NCBI RefSeq assembly: GCF_003255815.1
Contig: NC_037670.1
Location: 31,498,251 to 31,562,250, forward strand
Length of the DNA: 64,000 nucleotides
Reading direction: 5' to 3'
DNA from: Theropithecus gelada
Lineage: Eukaryota > Chordata > Mammalia > Primates > Cercopithecidae
Shown here: piece after piece, positions 24,640 to 36,334 of the stretch
Layout: each line of letters begins with the position of its first letter
Numbering within the stretch: the stretch's first letter is position 1
Position numbers and translations under genes: made by a program
Notes under the pieces: model-generated
What the model was told of the DNA's origin: nothing
Database searches by the model: none
What the model saw: only the letters and a program-made list of their open reading frames with translations

Positions 24640-24800
24640 TAGTTAACATTTTTGAGCAGGTACTATGTGCTGGGCTCAGTTCAAGACACTTTTCCTGGGT
24701 AACTCAATCTCACAGTGTCTTACAAAGTGTCTTACAAAGTACATGTGTTGCTCTCCCCATTATACATATCAAGAAATTGAGGCACAGATTGGTTTAGAGT
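24640..24800 (+). mobile_element. MIR SINE
   Basis: gttaacatttttgagcaggt, actatgtgctgggctcagtt, cattatacatatcaagaaat, tgaggcacagattggtttag match MIR. gtgtcttacaaa is duplicated in tandem inside it. Confidence 0.85.
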
Positions 24801-24895
24801 CATTTACCTAGAATTGATACTTGCTGTACTGAGATTATCAAAGGAGAGTGTACTGAGAATACCAAGGAGATAATACTGAGAACCAAAGATGATAT

Positions 24896-24898
<3 letters not shown>

Positions 24899-24938
<40 letters not shown>
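24899..24938. repeat. (TG)n microsatellite
   Basis: About 19-20 uninterrupted TG units; likely polymorphic. Confidence 0.97.
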
Positions 24939-25964
24939 TAATGAGGGGTACTTAACATTTTGGGGTTAGGAAGAAGATGATAAATCAGAGGAAGGACATG
25001 TTAGAATTTAACAAGCCAGAAACAGTTCTAATTCAGGATTTCTGCAGGTCCACATTTCTTTACCCCCTGGAATTCAGTGAATTCTGCATTGTATTTAGCA
25101 TCTTAACGCAGGTATATTCAAGCTAAGCTGGATCTGTCAGGGAAATTAAAGTGACAAAGGAAACATTATCTAATTGCATTCGACTTATAACTTAACTACA
25201 AGTGGCCAATTGATTCTACTCGTCCTGGAATTGTCCCAGAGCCTTTGCACTTTCTGGCTAATTGCATTTTCAAAATTGTGTTCGCACATCATTAGCTCAG
25301 AAAACCTCTCCCTTTCGTCGTATTTGAAGTCTCCTGTCAAAACAACTGGAGCCTTACCACAATGTGTCATTAGTCTACATTCATGCTGCGTGACCCTCCA
25401 GTTTTTAAGGCGGTGAAAACAGGCTTTGAATTTGCCTCTTGCCTCCCTCATTTTAGTGTGGGAGCTCATTTAAGCATTTGTTGCCCAGCTCAAATGCTAA
25501 GAAAACTCTTGCCCACAGCTGTTGTATGTATTAGGCTACAGCTGGCCACTTGTGCATACATTCATTTTGGGGAAGCTGCCAGTAGAATGGAAACTGGTGA
25601 GTGCCCTGAAAATCTGGCTTCAGAGAATTTGTCCTGGGAGAACAGGATTGAAGAGCCTCTCTGCCCCATGAATGTTGTTCGTGATCGGAAGTCTCTTCAA
25701 CGGAGTGCTTCTAACATGGAGAGTTTATCTGGAGCTGTTATCTGGAAATCTCAGCTAGATCATGAACCATGTTTAGAATGATTTCTCTGTCTAGCCAGGA
25801 TCTTACCATTTCCCTTGATTTCCTCTGCCTTTTTTGATTAAAATTTAGTATTTGACTCTAAGAGGAAACCTATCTTGCAGTTGCTACAAAAACTGCTGAA
25901 GCTCCCCTGGGACTATTCTGTGGTGTCAGTCTTCGGTATTTGTCGCTCCTGGGAAGACTGCGGA

Positions 25965-26032
25965 GGTTTCCAGGTGCTTCTGGGTAGGGGAAGGATCAGG
26001 TTTCCAGGTGCTTCTGGGTAGGGGAAGGATCG
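25965..26032. repeat. Tandem duplication, 34-base unit, two copies
   Basis: ggtttccaggtgcttctggg plus taggggaaggatc occurs twice with a period of 34 and almost no divergence, so the duplication looks recent. Confidence 0.93.
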
Positions 26033-26860
26033 GGATTCTCAGGTGGGTAGTAGGAGGAGCCCTCCTGAAAGATGACCACTAAGTGAATTTGCAACACAAT
26101 GAAGGAAAGAAAGAACGGTGTTGAGTAGCACCTCTGGCTGGGTCATCACCATTTCCAGCAACGCTGGAGAATGGACTTCTGGGAATTTGGGACATCCCAA
26201 GCTTCATGACTAAATAAGGGCTGGGCCTGGGCAACCTGCATCCGTTTCTCAGTGGGCTGGGTCACATATCAGTGGGGGCATGTGTACCACTGAGCCTGAA
26301 TAACCACTTAAGGATTCAAGGTGGAGTTGTCTTGGATCACAGATGACAAGAGCATTCCCGGGTAGTGACACGGAGCTGTGTGGTTCCAAAGCATCCAAGC
26401 TCAGCTGGGGCCCGCAGGTCTTTTACCTGGAGTAATCACTTCCTTCATTAGTTTAGTGGTTGTCCCCGAGTTGAACACACATAGTCTGGGCCATGGCAGA
26501 GCTACAGTGTCAGTTGGCACGAGCAGATGTTCAGGTCTTTTACAGAGGTGAGTGTCCATTGAGGCCTTACTCTTAGTTTAAATACAGACAGATGTGAAGA
26601 CCTTCTGTAAAGGGATGGATGGTGTTGGGAATATAGTGGAATCTTATGAGACATGCTCTTGAGAGTTGGTCTTTCAGGTCTCTGCCTCTCTTTTCCTTAT
26701 CCTCTCTTCATCTCCTCCTTCTACTTTCTTCCACTTGAAGGTTTTAGCTTTTTGCCAGGCAGGTCAAGGCAACTGGATAAACAGTCACTCAGCTTTTGCT
26801 GAAAAAAGCTAGAAGAGCCATTGTTGGTAAGAAAAAGGGGAAGGCATGGGATTGGTTGGT

Positions 26861-27178
26861 TTGTTTTGGTTTTTTTTGTTTTGTTTTGTTTTGAGACAGG
26901 GTCTCACTCTGTTGCCCAGGTTGGAGTGCAGTGGGCAGTCTTGGCTCGCTGCAACCCCTGCCTCCTGGACTCAAGCGATCCTCCCGCCTGCCTCAACCTC
27001 CCTAGTAGCTGGGACTACAGGTGCATGCCACCATGTCCGGCTGATTTTTTGTAGTTTTATTAGAGACAGGGTTTTACCTTGTTGTCCAGGCTTGTCTCAA
27101 ACTCCTGACCTCAGGTGATCCATCTGCTTCAGCCTCCCAAAGTGCTGGGATTATAGGCATGAGCCACCATGCCCTGCT
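26861..27178 (-). mobile_element. Alu element, full length
   Basis: Head of ttttg units, then gagacagggtctcactctgt through gagccaccatgccctgctgg. The right arm carries a small cctg insertion near 26985. Confidence 0.93.
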
Positions 27179-29402
27179 GGGATTGAATATTTAGACAGAA
27201 TCTGGTCAGGTGCTACCTCCAGCTGAGCCATGAGGTTGCCATATAATAGTGGAAAGTGTACTTGGAAGGATAGGTTTCAACCTCCCATCTGCCACCAGCC
27301 AGACTTGCGATTTTCTGAGCCGCAGGCTGTTAAATCAATGAGATGACTTTGCCAAGTCCCTTCCTCTTCTGGAGCTCTGGGAATTACAAGACGCCTGGGA
27401 TCATTTCTCTCCTTTGTACCAAAGTCTCTCTTATGGAATAGTGATGTTACCTGTGTAGCTAAATTTCCCTGTCTTGTAGAGAAGCATTTCACCTCTTTGC
27501 ATTTTAGAGGAGAGAACTTAATAGCTGATTTTTTCATGCATACCAAACTTTCTTACCAGAAGGACTGAGACATGAAAATAATCCAAAAGTTTGGAAAATT
27601 CATGGACTTACCTTCTATAACTCAGTGGTTATCCTGAATAATCAACAATTGTCAAATTTTCTTTTTGTCTTGTATCAAGAAGGAAGCATATGGTCAGTGT
27701 CCCTGCCAGGGAGAAATGTGTGTTGATGACAGTGTTTTCCTGTTTGTGTAGAGGATTTTTACCAATTGGCTCTAGGTCTTTCATGACCACCCGTGGATGT
27801 TAATAAGCAGGATAGCAGATAGCAAAGCTGTGGGAGCCAGCAGTTACAGGGGTCTGCATCTGAGCTGCATTCGTGGTTTCTTTCTTTCCCTTAAGTCCCT
27901 CTAACTCCCGGGGGTCTAAGCTCCATTTATAATGGAGTTGATCCCTAGAAGCTCACCCAGCAATCTCCTGCTGCCATTCTACTCCCACCACCCTCTTTTT
28001 TCCATGTCTTGCTATACACCTCTTTTAGTTGCTCACTTAATATTTCTTCATGATGAAGGTGAACTTTGAACAATTCTTAGAACTGACTAAGTGAGGTTCG
28101 TGGAGATACAGGCACAGTGTCTGTCTGGGGCCTTGTGTAGGCCAGTATTCGTTTGTGGCATGGCTCGTACTACCCCCATTGCCTCTCAGCAAAGATAGGA
28201 GCCCAGAGCATTCATTTGTATTGTAATTCAGAATATCTGGTTAGTTTTTACATGTTTGAACCAGAATTAGCCATTTGTGAGACTAACCAGAATTAGCCAA
28301 ATTGGTGAAACCGCCAAACTGTGTATTACTTTGGCATCTTCTATATTAGACTCAGGCTCTCATTCTCTTCCTTGGAGAGCAGTCCGGCTCCTTTCTTATG
28401 CATAAGACTGTTGAGCTGTTCTGTCCAATACTGCAGTCAGTATCCTTCCTTGATGACTACCATCATTTAATTATTGTTTATGGAAATGCCTGTAGCACTT
28501 TAGAGCAATTAAGATACTGATTTAAGAACAGACCTATCCGTCTCAGAAATGTTCAACTTCAGAACAGAAGCAGTTTTGGAAGTTTCCAGTGTTTTTAAAC
28601 TAGGAATTGATACCCCCAGTATCTTGGCAGTTGCCCCGAGCTGTCACATGGCCCTGGGGCAGCAAGTAGCCTGCCCAAGGCTCCTAGCATCCCAGCTTTG
28701 AAAGGGCAAGGTAATTGGAGAGCTGGATGGAGCTGTGGGCCCTGCAGACTTATTTAGCACAATGCAGAGTGCAAGGCTGCTTGTTTTCAAGAAGCGAAGC
28801 TGATTAGAGGATGAGGATTCTTGCCTGCTCCTGGAACATGGGGCTGTGCCAGGTGAGTGGGTGAGGCGGTGCCCTAGCTATCTTTTCAGTCACCCCATTA
28901 TAAAAGAGACTCCTAAGCAGGCCTTTTATTTATTTATTTTTAAAGATATCAGCTATAAAGACCTAGTTATTCATTGTCACTCCCTACATCTGGAACAACT
29001 AACTCATCTGCCTGCAGAATTTCCTGGAGTTCAGGGCAAGCTGATGAGGCTGAGGGTGCTGGGTTCTCAGCATGGCAGCTGTAGAATCTCAATCGCGAAT
29101 TTGCCAATTCGTTAATTATCTTAGAGAAATAATAAGCTCTTTGAAGTGTTCCTTATTTCTTTTATATTTCTTGAACATTCCAAATCGTTTGCTCTCATGG
29201 AGGGTGGCTGAAGGTTTCCTGAGCAGCTCTGCTGGGTCTGTGCGGGTCCAGGGTTGAGCAGGACCTGATCCAGGAGCCGTCGGGAGTGGCCGTACCTTAT
29301 GCGTCTCCCGGTGCTACAGAGCCCTGGCTGGACCCACAGGAGCTCCCGGGTTCCTTCTCTACGTGACGCTTGTCTTCTTTGCTCTCCCTTTCTGCTCCCA
29401 AG

Positions 29403-29850
29403 GATATTAATGCAGGCGAGGGCAGTGAGTTTGCAGACAGTGGGATTGAAGGGGCCACCACCGACACGGACCTCCTGTCCAGGCGATCCAATGCCACCAA
29501 CTCCAGCTACTCACCGACCACAGGCCGGGCCTTTGTGGGCAGCGACAGCGGCAGCAGCTCCACCGGGGATGCGGCTCGTCAGGGGGTGTACGAGAACTTC
29601 CGGCGGGAGCTGGAGATGAGCACCACCAACAGCGAGAGCCTGGAGGAGGCCGGCTCAGCGCACAGCGATGAGCAGAGCAGCGGCACCCTGAGCTCCCCGG
29701 GCCAGTCGGACATCCTGCTGACTGCCGCGCAGGGCACGGTGCGTAAGGCCGGCGCCCTGGCCGTCAAGAACTTTCTGGTGCACAAGAAGAACAAGAAGGT
29801 GGAGTCAGCCACCCGGAGGAAGTGGAAGCACTACTGGGTGTCCCTGAAAG
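29403..29850 (+). CDS. TIAM1: TIAM1 second coding exon (residues 322-470, start of PH domain)
   Basis: Continues TIAM1 in phase 0 from exon A. The acceptor is ctgctcccaAG|G (AG at 29401-29402) and the donor AAG|GTGAGA, leaving one base of the Gly471 codon. The exon encodes 149 complete codons and is GC-rich compared with its introns. Residues 329-337 contain SEFADSGIE, a DSG-type motif matching the reported beta-TrCP degron region. VYENF places Tyr384, a reported Src site, exactly at the human number. Residues 422-471 start the first PH domain, with the beta-strands AVKNFLVHKK and KWKHYWVSLKG, which bind phosphoinositides. Residue 323 is Ile, where I recall Val in human. Residues 347-420 are Ser/Gly-rich linker. 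Identification is certain; the functional notes on individual residues come from knowledge of human TIAM1. Confidence 0.97.
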
Positions 29851-30101
29851 GTGAGAGCGGAACGGCCCTAGCTATGTGCCAAATGCACTAACAGATGTGC
29901 TCCGTGGTGCACATACTCACGGGATGGGTGGGTTTATTGTTGTTGTTATATAGAATTTGAAAGTTATACTAATTTAAAAAATTTATCATGGTAAGAGCAT
30001 TTCGCATGAAATCTACTCTCTTAACACATTTTAAAATGTGCAATATGGTATTATCGACTACAAGTCCAATATTGTAAGGCAGATTTCTAGAACCTAGTCA
30101 T

Positions 30102-30247
30102 CGGGGCTGGGCATAGTGGCTCACGCCTGTAATCCCAGCACTTTGGGAGGCTGAGGCAGGAGGTTCACTTGAGCCCAGGAGTTCAAGGCCAGCCTGGGCA
30201 GCATAGCAAGACACCAGCTCATAATAAACAAACAAACAAATAAAAAA
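30102..30247 (+). mobile_element. Alu left-arm monomer with tail (FLAM-like)
   Basis: ggggctgggcatagtggctc to gcatagcaagacaccagctc, then an (aaac)n tail. No second arm follows. The flanks ctagaacctagtcat and ctagaacctattcat are a 14-of-15 target duplication, so the monomer was inserted as such. Confidence 0.9.
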
Positions 30248-31411
30248 GCTAGAACCTATTCATGTGACTTAAGTGAAACTTTATGCCCTCTGAGTAGTAA
30301 CTCTCCCATCCCCACCCCTGCAAATGATGTTTTATTTTCTTTTTTCACAGTTATGCTAGAGGAGCATCTCATGTCTAGTTTTGGCATATATGCAACTGAT
30401 TTGATGACAGTTTCAAAGGACGAGTTCCAAAAACAAACAAATCTTTTTGGAATCATTCGGCTTTGCATCTTTCAAAGTGACTATTTTGGAGGGAAATTTA
30501 TTAGCTTGAATTCTATGAAATTGCCGTTTTTTAAGATAAAGAATTGGTAGAATAACGTTAATTTCATAGGCTTCAACCTGATATTAATGGAATGTATAGA
30601 CCATCATGTTTATGAAAAAGTCAGTTACTATTTAATAGTCAAACTTTGTGTTTTTTACTGTGTATATATAGATAGCAGACATGTATGTTAGATCACTTTA
30701 TTTTCTGTTTATATAACCATGCTTGTATTTGTTGGTATTTATTGTTATTTTGCACATTTTCGTGAATTACATGTACGTATTGTTGCACGTATCTGCGTAT
30801 GTCCTGGCAGCGTAGAAATGTAATATGTTTGTGAGCTCTATATTTTAAAAAGAAAAACACTTCTCTAACACACAGAGTTTTCATCCCAAGCTAGACTTGA
30901 AACAGTGTTAATACATGGCAGGCTAGGTTAGCTATGTCAACAGGATTGATGGAAAGGCACAAGAGGAAGAAGCCTGGGCTTACCAGTATCAAACTAGACC
31001 ATTTGATACTGGATTTCACAGACTGTGGTTGGTTTGGGAACATGCAATCCTAGAGACGTGGAGCAGCCTAGAGCTCTGCTTAGTAAGGTGAACACAAATG
31101 CCTATGCAGGTGCAGATCAACCCTTGCACGAGTAGGACTTGGGTTAGCCCCATTACTCTTGGTGCCAGCTGTTGCTCAGATGCCTGATGACATAGAAAGG
31201 AAGGTTTTGGTTAGGATATAGGTTTTGCATGTGCCAGAGACCCGCCATGCCATTCCCAATGCCGTAAGCAAGACAGAACTTTATTTCCCTCCCACCTATC
31301 AGAAATAGACGAGCGAAGGCTTGTGTGATAACTCTTTTCTATGAAGTCACTCAGAGGCCCCGGCTCCTTCTGAAGTTTTGATGCTCAGCTATTCCTAGAG
31401 CATTATCTTTT

Positions 31412-31696
31412 CCTTTTTTTCTTTTTGAGACAGGGTCTCACTCTGTCTTCCAGGCTGGAATGCAGTGGCACAGTTATAGCTCACTGCAGCCACAAATTCC
31501 TGGGCTCAAGTGATCCTCCTGCTTCAGCCTTCCAAGTAGCTGGGATTACAGGCATGTGCCACCATGCCTGGCTAATGTTTTTATTTTTTGTTGAGACAGG
31601 GTCTTGGTATGTTGCCCAGGCTGATCTCCAACTTTAGGCCTCAAGCAATCCTCCTGCTTTGTCCTTGGGTTTACAGGTGCATTGGTTCCTGGCCTC
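31412..31696 (-). mobile_element. AluJ-like element, full length
   Basis: T-rich head, gagacagggtctcactctgt, through cattggttcctggcc. The flanks ctagagcattatctttt and ctagaacattatctttt are a 16-of-17 target duplication. Confidence 0.94.
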
Positions 31697-32127
31697 CTAG
31701 AACATTATCTTTTGATGCTTTTTTGCTGTAGTGGTCTTGCATATGAGACATAGATGTGCATCGTGGTGGAAGCATTTTGGAGAACTGCAGTGTTCTTTCT
31801 CATGTGTGACCTGCCTTATCTTAATTTGGAGGTGCTACAGGCTTATGTCTGAGGGGCCTGGATCACACCAGTGGCTCTGCTCTGGGAGAGTGAGAGGAGA
31901 TGAGGGGAAAGACTTCTTCTTCTTCCACTTCCTACTTCTCCCCTAGATGGTCACACCACTGGACGCTGCAGCCTCTTATCCTTAGCAGCCCATCTTACTG
32001 TTCATTTTATTAATTAGTGCCAAGTTCTGAATAGCTTGATCTGAAGATCACCTGCAGCACAGCCTCTTGAGGATCTTTCTGGGTTGTACCCCACACCTGC
32101 TGAATCACAAGATTTGGAGGTGGGCCC

Positions 32128-32513
32128 TGGATGAATTTGCTGGGGCTGCCATAGCAAAGCACCACAGCCTGGATGGTGGAAATAACAGAAATGTATCATC
32201 TCACAGTCGTGGAGGCTGGAAGTCCAAGATCAAGGTGTTGGCAGGGTCGGTTTCTTCTGAGACTGCTCTCCTTGACTTGGAGATGGCTGTCTTCTTCCAG
32301 TATCTTCACATGGTCTTCCCTTTACTTGTCTGTGTTCAAATTTGTGTTCAAATTCCTTCTTCTTATAAGGGCACCATTTATATTGGATCAGGGCCTACCC
32401 ATGTGACCTCATATTATCTTAATTACCTCTTTAAAGGCCATATTTCCAAATACGATCATATTCTGAGCTAACTGGATTTAGGATGTTTGGAGGACACAAT
32501 TCAGCCTGCAACA
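32128..32513 (-). mobile_element. Solo LTR, MaLR type (MLT1-like)
   Basis: tgctggggctgccatagcaa, tcacagtcgtggaggctgga, tccaagatcaaggtgttggc and the end cagcctgcaaca match a reverse MLT1-type LTR. The flanks ggccc and ggcct fit a 5-base target duplication with one change. No internal ERV sequence. Confidence 0.82.
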
Positions 32514-33456
32514 GGCCTTGACTTTGTGATTTAAACAAGCTTCCCAGGGGATTCTCACTCTCCGGTTGAGAGCAGCAATGTTAGTGGTGTAAAATAAAAA
32601 TGATTAGTTGGCTTTTTTTACTTTTGACATATCAGAGGGGTTTATTTTGTTTCTGCCATTCCCTCCAAGAGTAAATGATACAGGAAGTCAGGGTGCAGGT
32701 GTCCAGGAGCACAGCCCACAGGCTCTTTAGGGAAGGGAGTCTTTACTTTCTTGGTGACGCAGATCTGAGTGACACAACCTGTTGGAATTCAGGCCCAGAA
32801 CATGGAGCCACTGAGTTCTTTGCTTCATCCTGATGGGTTCCCAGTATTTGTTGACAACCTCAGGGCTTTGTCCTTGCTGCTCAAAAGCAAGACTTGCGGC
32901 GGACTTTTTCTTAGCAATGCTTGAATATTGGGAAATAAAAAGCAGAACACATTGGAACTGTGGGATAGAGATTTTTTTTCCCCCAAAGATTCTTTCCCAT
33001 TAGGCAAAGTAGTTGATTTTTTTAAAAAAAGATTTCATTTGGAATTAGTCTCTGGAGTGTTTCCATGGGCAACGGAAGAAAGTACAGATTATGTTCCAGG
33101 GAAGATGAAGGTAAACAGACTTTCATCAGGGGGAATGTGGTTCTCAGATTTGCTGCTTCGTGTTCATCTTAAAATTGGAACAAGTTGATCATTGAGTAAA
33201 AGCTGATTTTAGTCACCTTTGGTGGTGCTTTGTTGTGGATGATTCGAAATCAAAGTTGAAAAATTATAAAAACAATTACCTGATAGGGACCATACAATAT
33301 TCAGTAGGTGTACATGTTAGGATTTGTGAGTGTCCCCTAATGCATTATCCACAGACTTCTTTCTCTGTTCTTAACCCACGCTAAGGTGTGTTGCTCCTTT
33401 TATGTTAAGAATCTACTTTTCATTAGTGTTGAATTAGTCACAAAAACTATTTAGAG

Positions 33457-33649
33457 CAGGGTTTTTCAACAGTGACACTGTTGACATTTTCTGGATAATT
33501 CTTTGTTGTGAGGGCTGTCCTGGGCATTGTAGATGCTTAACAGCTTCCTTAGGTTCTGTCCACTAATACCAATAGCACCTTCCCCCAAGTTGTGACATCC
33601 AGAAAGGTCACCAGACATTGCCAAGTTTGCCCCACCATGAGACCCTCTG
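33457..33649 (-). mobile_element. MER5A-type hAT DNA transposon, complete
   Basis: cagggtttttcaacagtgac, ataattctttgttgtgaggg, gcattgtagatgcttaacag, ccagacattgccaagtttgc match reverse MER5A. Perfect 8-base target duplication atttagag at 33449-33456 and 33650-33657. Non-autonomous. Confidence 0.9.
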
Positions 33650-33892
33650 ATTTAGAGGAAAACAGTTTCCGCCTCCCAGTTTTGTTATTTCTTTCTGTCT
33701 CTAATCTGTGCTAGCCTAAGGCATGGAAATAGGAGGTACAGATGATTCTGCTTTTTGATACAAGTGTTCCTGAAAAGCCTTGAGATTCTCAAAATCTTTG
33801 GGATTTGAGAAAAATAGAGTTGGGGCAGGCTACTCCACAGGTATGTATTTAAATTACACCATGCAACTTTTAAACCCCAAACTAAAAAAAAT

Positions 33893-34198
33893 TAGCTTAG
33901 TGTGGTGGCTCACTCCTGTAATCTCAGCACTACAGGAGGCTGACGCAGGAGGATCACTTGAGGCCAGGAATTTGAAACCAGCCTGGGTAACATAGTGAGA
34001 CCTTGTCTTTACAAAAAAAAAATATACAGATTAGCCAGGTATGGTGGCATATGCCTGTAGTTCCAGCTACTTGGGAGACTGAGATAAGAGGTTCACTTGA
34101 GCTCAGGAGTTCAAGGCTGCAGTGAGCTATGACTGTGCCACTGTACCCCGGCCTGGGCAACAGTGGGACCCCATATCTTAAAAAAAAAAATAGTAATA
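33893..34198 (+). mobile_element. AluJ-like element
   Basis: cttagtgtggtggctcactc through ctgggcaacagtgggacccc and an A-rich tail. Diverged, both arms present. Confidence 0.92.
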
Positions 34199-34268
34199 AA
34201 AAATAGAAATAACCCTGCAGAGCTCCACTCAAATTTTTTAACAATAAGCAACATAAAACTTTATCTTT

Positions 34269-34477
34269 TTTTTTTTTTGGAGACGAAGTCTCACTCTGTC
34301 GCCCAGGCTGGAGTACAGTGGCACAATTTTGGCTCACTGCAAGCTCTGCCTCCCGGGTTCACGCCATTCTCCTGCCTCAGCCTCCCGAGTAGCTGGGACT
34401 ACAGGCGCCTGCCACTACGCCCAGCTAATTTTTTTGTATTTTTAGAAGAGATGGGGTTTCACCATGTGAGCCAGGCC
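34269..34477 (-). mobile_element. AluY-like element, 5'-truncated
   Basis: Poly-T head then gagacgaagtctcactctgt; stops at accatgtgagccaggcc. AluY-like cacgccattctcctgcctca. It inserted at aaaactttatcttt, which is repeated on both sides. Confidence 0.94.
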
Positions 34478-34499
34478 AAAACTTTATCTTTCATTTAAA

Positions 34500-34780
34500 T
34501 TTTTTTGTGACAGGGTCTTGCTCTGTTGCCCAGGCTGGAGTGCAGTGGCATGATCATGGCTCAGTGCAGCTTCAACCTCCTGGGCTCAAATAATCCTCCC
34601 AGCTCAGTCACCTGAGTCGCTGGGACCATAGGCATGTCCGGCAAATTTTTTTTTTTATTTTTAGTAGAGATGAGGCCTCACTATATTGCCCAGGCTGGTG
34701 TTGAACTCCTGGGCTCAAGTATTCCTTCCACCTTGATCTCCCAAAGTGCTGGGTTTATAGGCATAAGCCACTGTGCCTAG
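34500..34780 (-). mobile_element. AluJ-like element, full length
   Basis: ttttgtgacagggtcttgct through aagccactgtgcctag. It shares its flanking repeat with the younger Alu just upstream. Confidence 0.93.
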
Positions 34781-36161
34781 AAAACTTTATCTTTCAAAAA
34801 AGCGTTAGTATAAGGGTTTACCTTTGAAAAAAGAAGCAACTGTAATTTGAACGGGTAGAAGGAACAATTGAGACTCCTGAATTATGGAGACAAGGACCAC
34901 AAGTATGAAATCATGATGCTCAGCAGCACCGTGCAGTAAGGACTTGTAAGCAGAGCCCGTGGTCAGACTGTGCCAAGAGAAAAAATGTGAAATGAGTGGG
35001 CAGGGCATATCAATATGCTTCATTCATCTGTGTGAAAGGATGTGGAGTTCAACAGCTCTTCTATGGTAATGTGAAATATTATAGGCTAGGAAAAGTTGCC
35101 CTTGAACCAGTGTGACCTTTCCATTGATCTGCATCATTCTACACTACTAATCGCATATAAGCAAATTTGCTTTACAGATTCCCATTGTAGCTGAATAGAT
35201 TGAACTTTCAAGGGTTGTGCAGTTCACAGGAAGTGTGGCACTTGTTTGTGGTAAGGAAGATGGTGAAAATGTACGGATAGCTTATGTTGAAGTTGAGGAA
35301 GAGTCATAAAGTTATACCCTGGCTTCCCCTGAAATTGATTTCAGTTAGTTGAGAGTAAGTGTTCAGCTAGTAGTTGCTATTAAAGTGAGCCTCAAGTTTA
35401 GGTGATAATGGAGGGAATCTATGGAAGCCATCTTGCCACAAGTCTATGAAATATTCTGTTGCTACTGTCTTGTTAGTTTCACAGTGCAATTATGTATGGA
35501 CCAGGACTCTGGCTTCTCCCAGGCCTTTGTATGTGTGCCATGGATTTCCTCTTTCAGTAGGAACAAGGGCATGGTTGGCTTCTAGAAAAAAAATGTTTAT
35601 AGGTAAGACGTGAGACCAAAAATGTATCATTGTTTTTCTTATCCTTAACGTACTTAATGCTGGTATTATATATTGTTTTATCCAAGGGCATGGTCTGGAA
35701 ACTACCATTTCTAGGTTTTTCTGGTTGCATATCATGTGAGACATATTTGAATAAGCTTCAGTCAGACGGTAGTGACTTCCAGTCCTCACACAGTGCCAGG
35801 CACAGTTCTGGCCTGGAGGACCATGTTTATACTCGCCTCGGGACAGACGAGTCACAAGACCCTATGTCTGTGAATAGACCTGTAATGAATGAATCTAAAA
35901 CCCAGAGGCAGGGTTTGAGAGAACTTGAGGGCATGCAGGAAGGAATCCCAGGCAGGCTGAGAAGCTACAATTTAAGATCTTTGACCTTCTTTAGTCCCAT
36001 CCAAGACTTAAGTCCAAGCCTGGCTCCATTCTCTTTACTTCCTGGGTTCCACGTGCTTTAATTTTCAGCCTCTGACAGGGTGCACGTGTTAGATTCCACT
36101 ATGGGTTTTTTTGTTTCCCAAGCACTAAATACTCATGCACACCCCTGTTCTGTTTCCTCAG

Positions 36162-36334
36162 GATGCACGCTATTTTTCTACGAGAGCGACGGCAGGTCTG
36201 GGATAGACCACAACAGCATCCCCAAACACGCCGTCTGGGTGGAGAACAGCATTGTGCAGGCGGTGCCTGAGCACCCCAAGAAGGACTTTGTCTTCTGCCT
36301 CAGCAATTCCCTGGGTGATGCCTTCCTTTTTCAG
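36162..36334 (+). CDS. TIAM1: TIAM1 third coding exon (residues 471-528, PH domain core)
   Basis: A 173-base exon. It opens by completing the Gly471 codon split with exon B (phase 1) and closes in phase 0 after Gln528. The acceptor tgtttcctcAG|G is strong. The donor CAG|GTTTGT is the weakest of the five, with T at +3 and +4, and it precedes the longest intron in the window. The peptide holds the PH-domain beta-strands CTLFFYESDG, AVWVENSIVQAVPEH and DFVFCLSNS, ending in DAFLFQ. Together with exons B and D it forms the N-terminal PH domain that, with the coiled coil and Ex region, targets TIAM1 to the plasma membrane and binds scaffolds such as Par3 and JIP2. Skipping this exon would shift the frame (173 is not a multiple of three). 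Confidence 0.97.

Larger units (their letters stand above)
15437..29402 (+). other. TIAM1: TIAM1 intron between exons A and B (14.0 kb)
   Basis: Bounded by GTAAAG and ctcccaAG. It contains MIR copies (16040, 16866, 18110, 24640), an L1 3' end (17126-17309), several Alus between 19.7 and 23.0 kb and one at 26.9 kb, an L2 copy (23250-23540), an AT-rich tract (21194-21348) and a (TG)n microsatellite (24899-24938). The long stretches 18250-19700, 25000-26850 and 27180-29400 have no repeat I recognise and no coding sequence with splice sites. Short open frames there, such as 132 codons at 25383-25781, have no family signature. Confidence 0.9.
29851..36161 (+). other. TIAM1: TIAM1 intron between exons B and C (6.3 kb)
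   Basis: Bounded by GTGAGA and ttcctcAG; this is a phase 1 intron. It contains an Alu-like monomer (30102-30247), an AluJ (31412-31696), an MLT1-type LTR (32128-32513), an intact MER5A-type element (33457-33649) and a cluster of three Alus (33893-34780). The remainder (30260-31390, 32520-33440, 34800-36160) is unique sequence with no gene that I can see. Confidence 0.92.

Noticed and set aside
25383..25781. 132-codon open frame in the first intron
   Set aside because: No recognisable domain, no convincing splice sites or start context. It is compatible with chance in an AT-moderate unique region.
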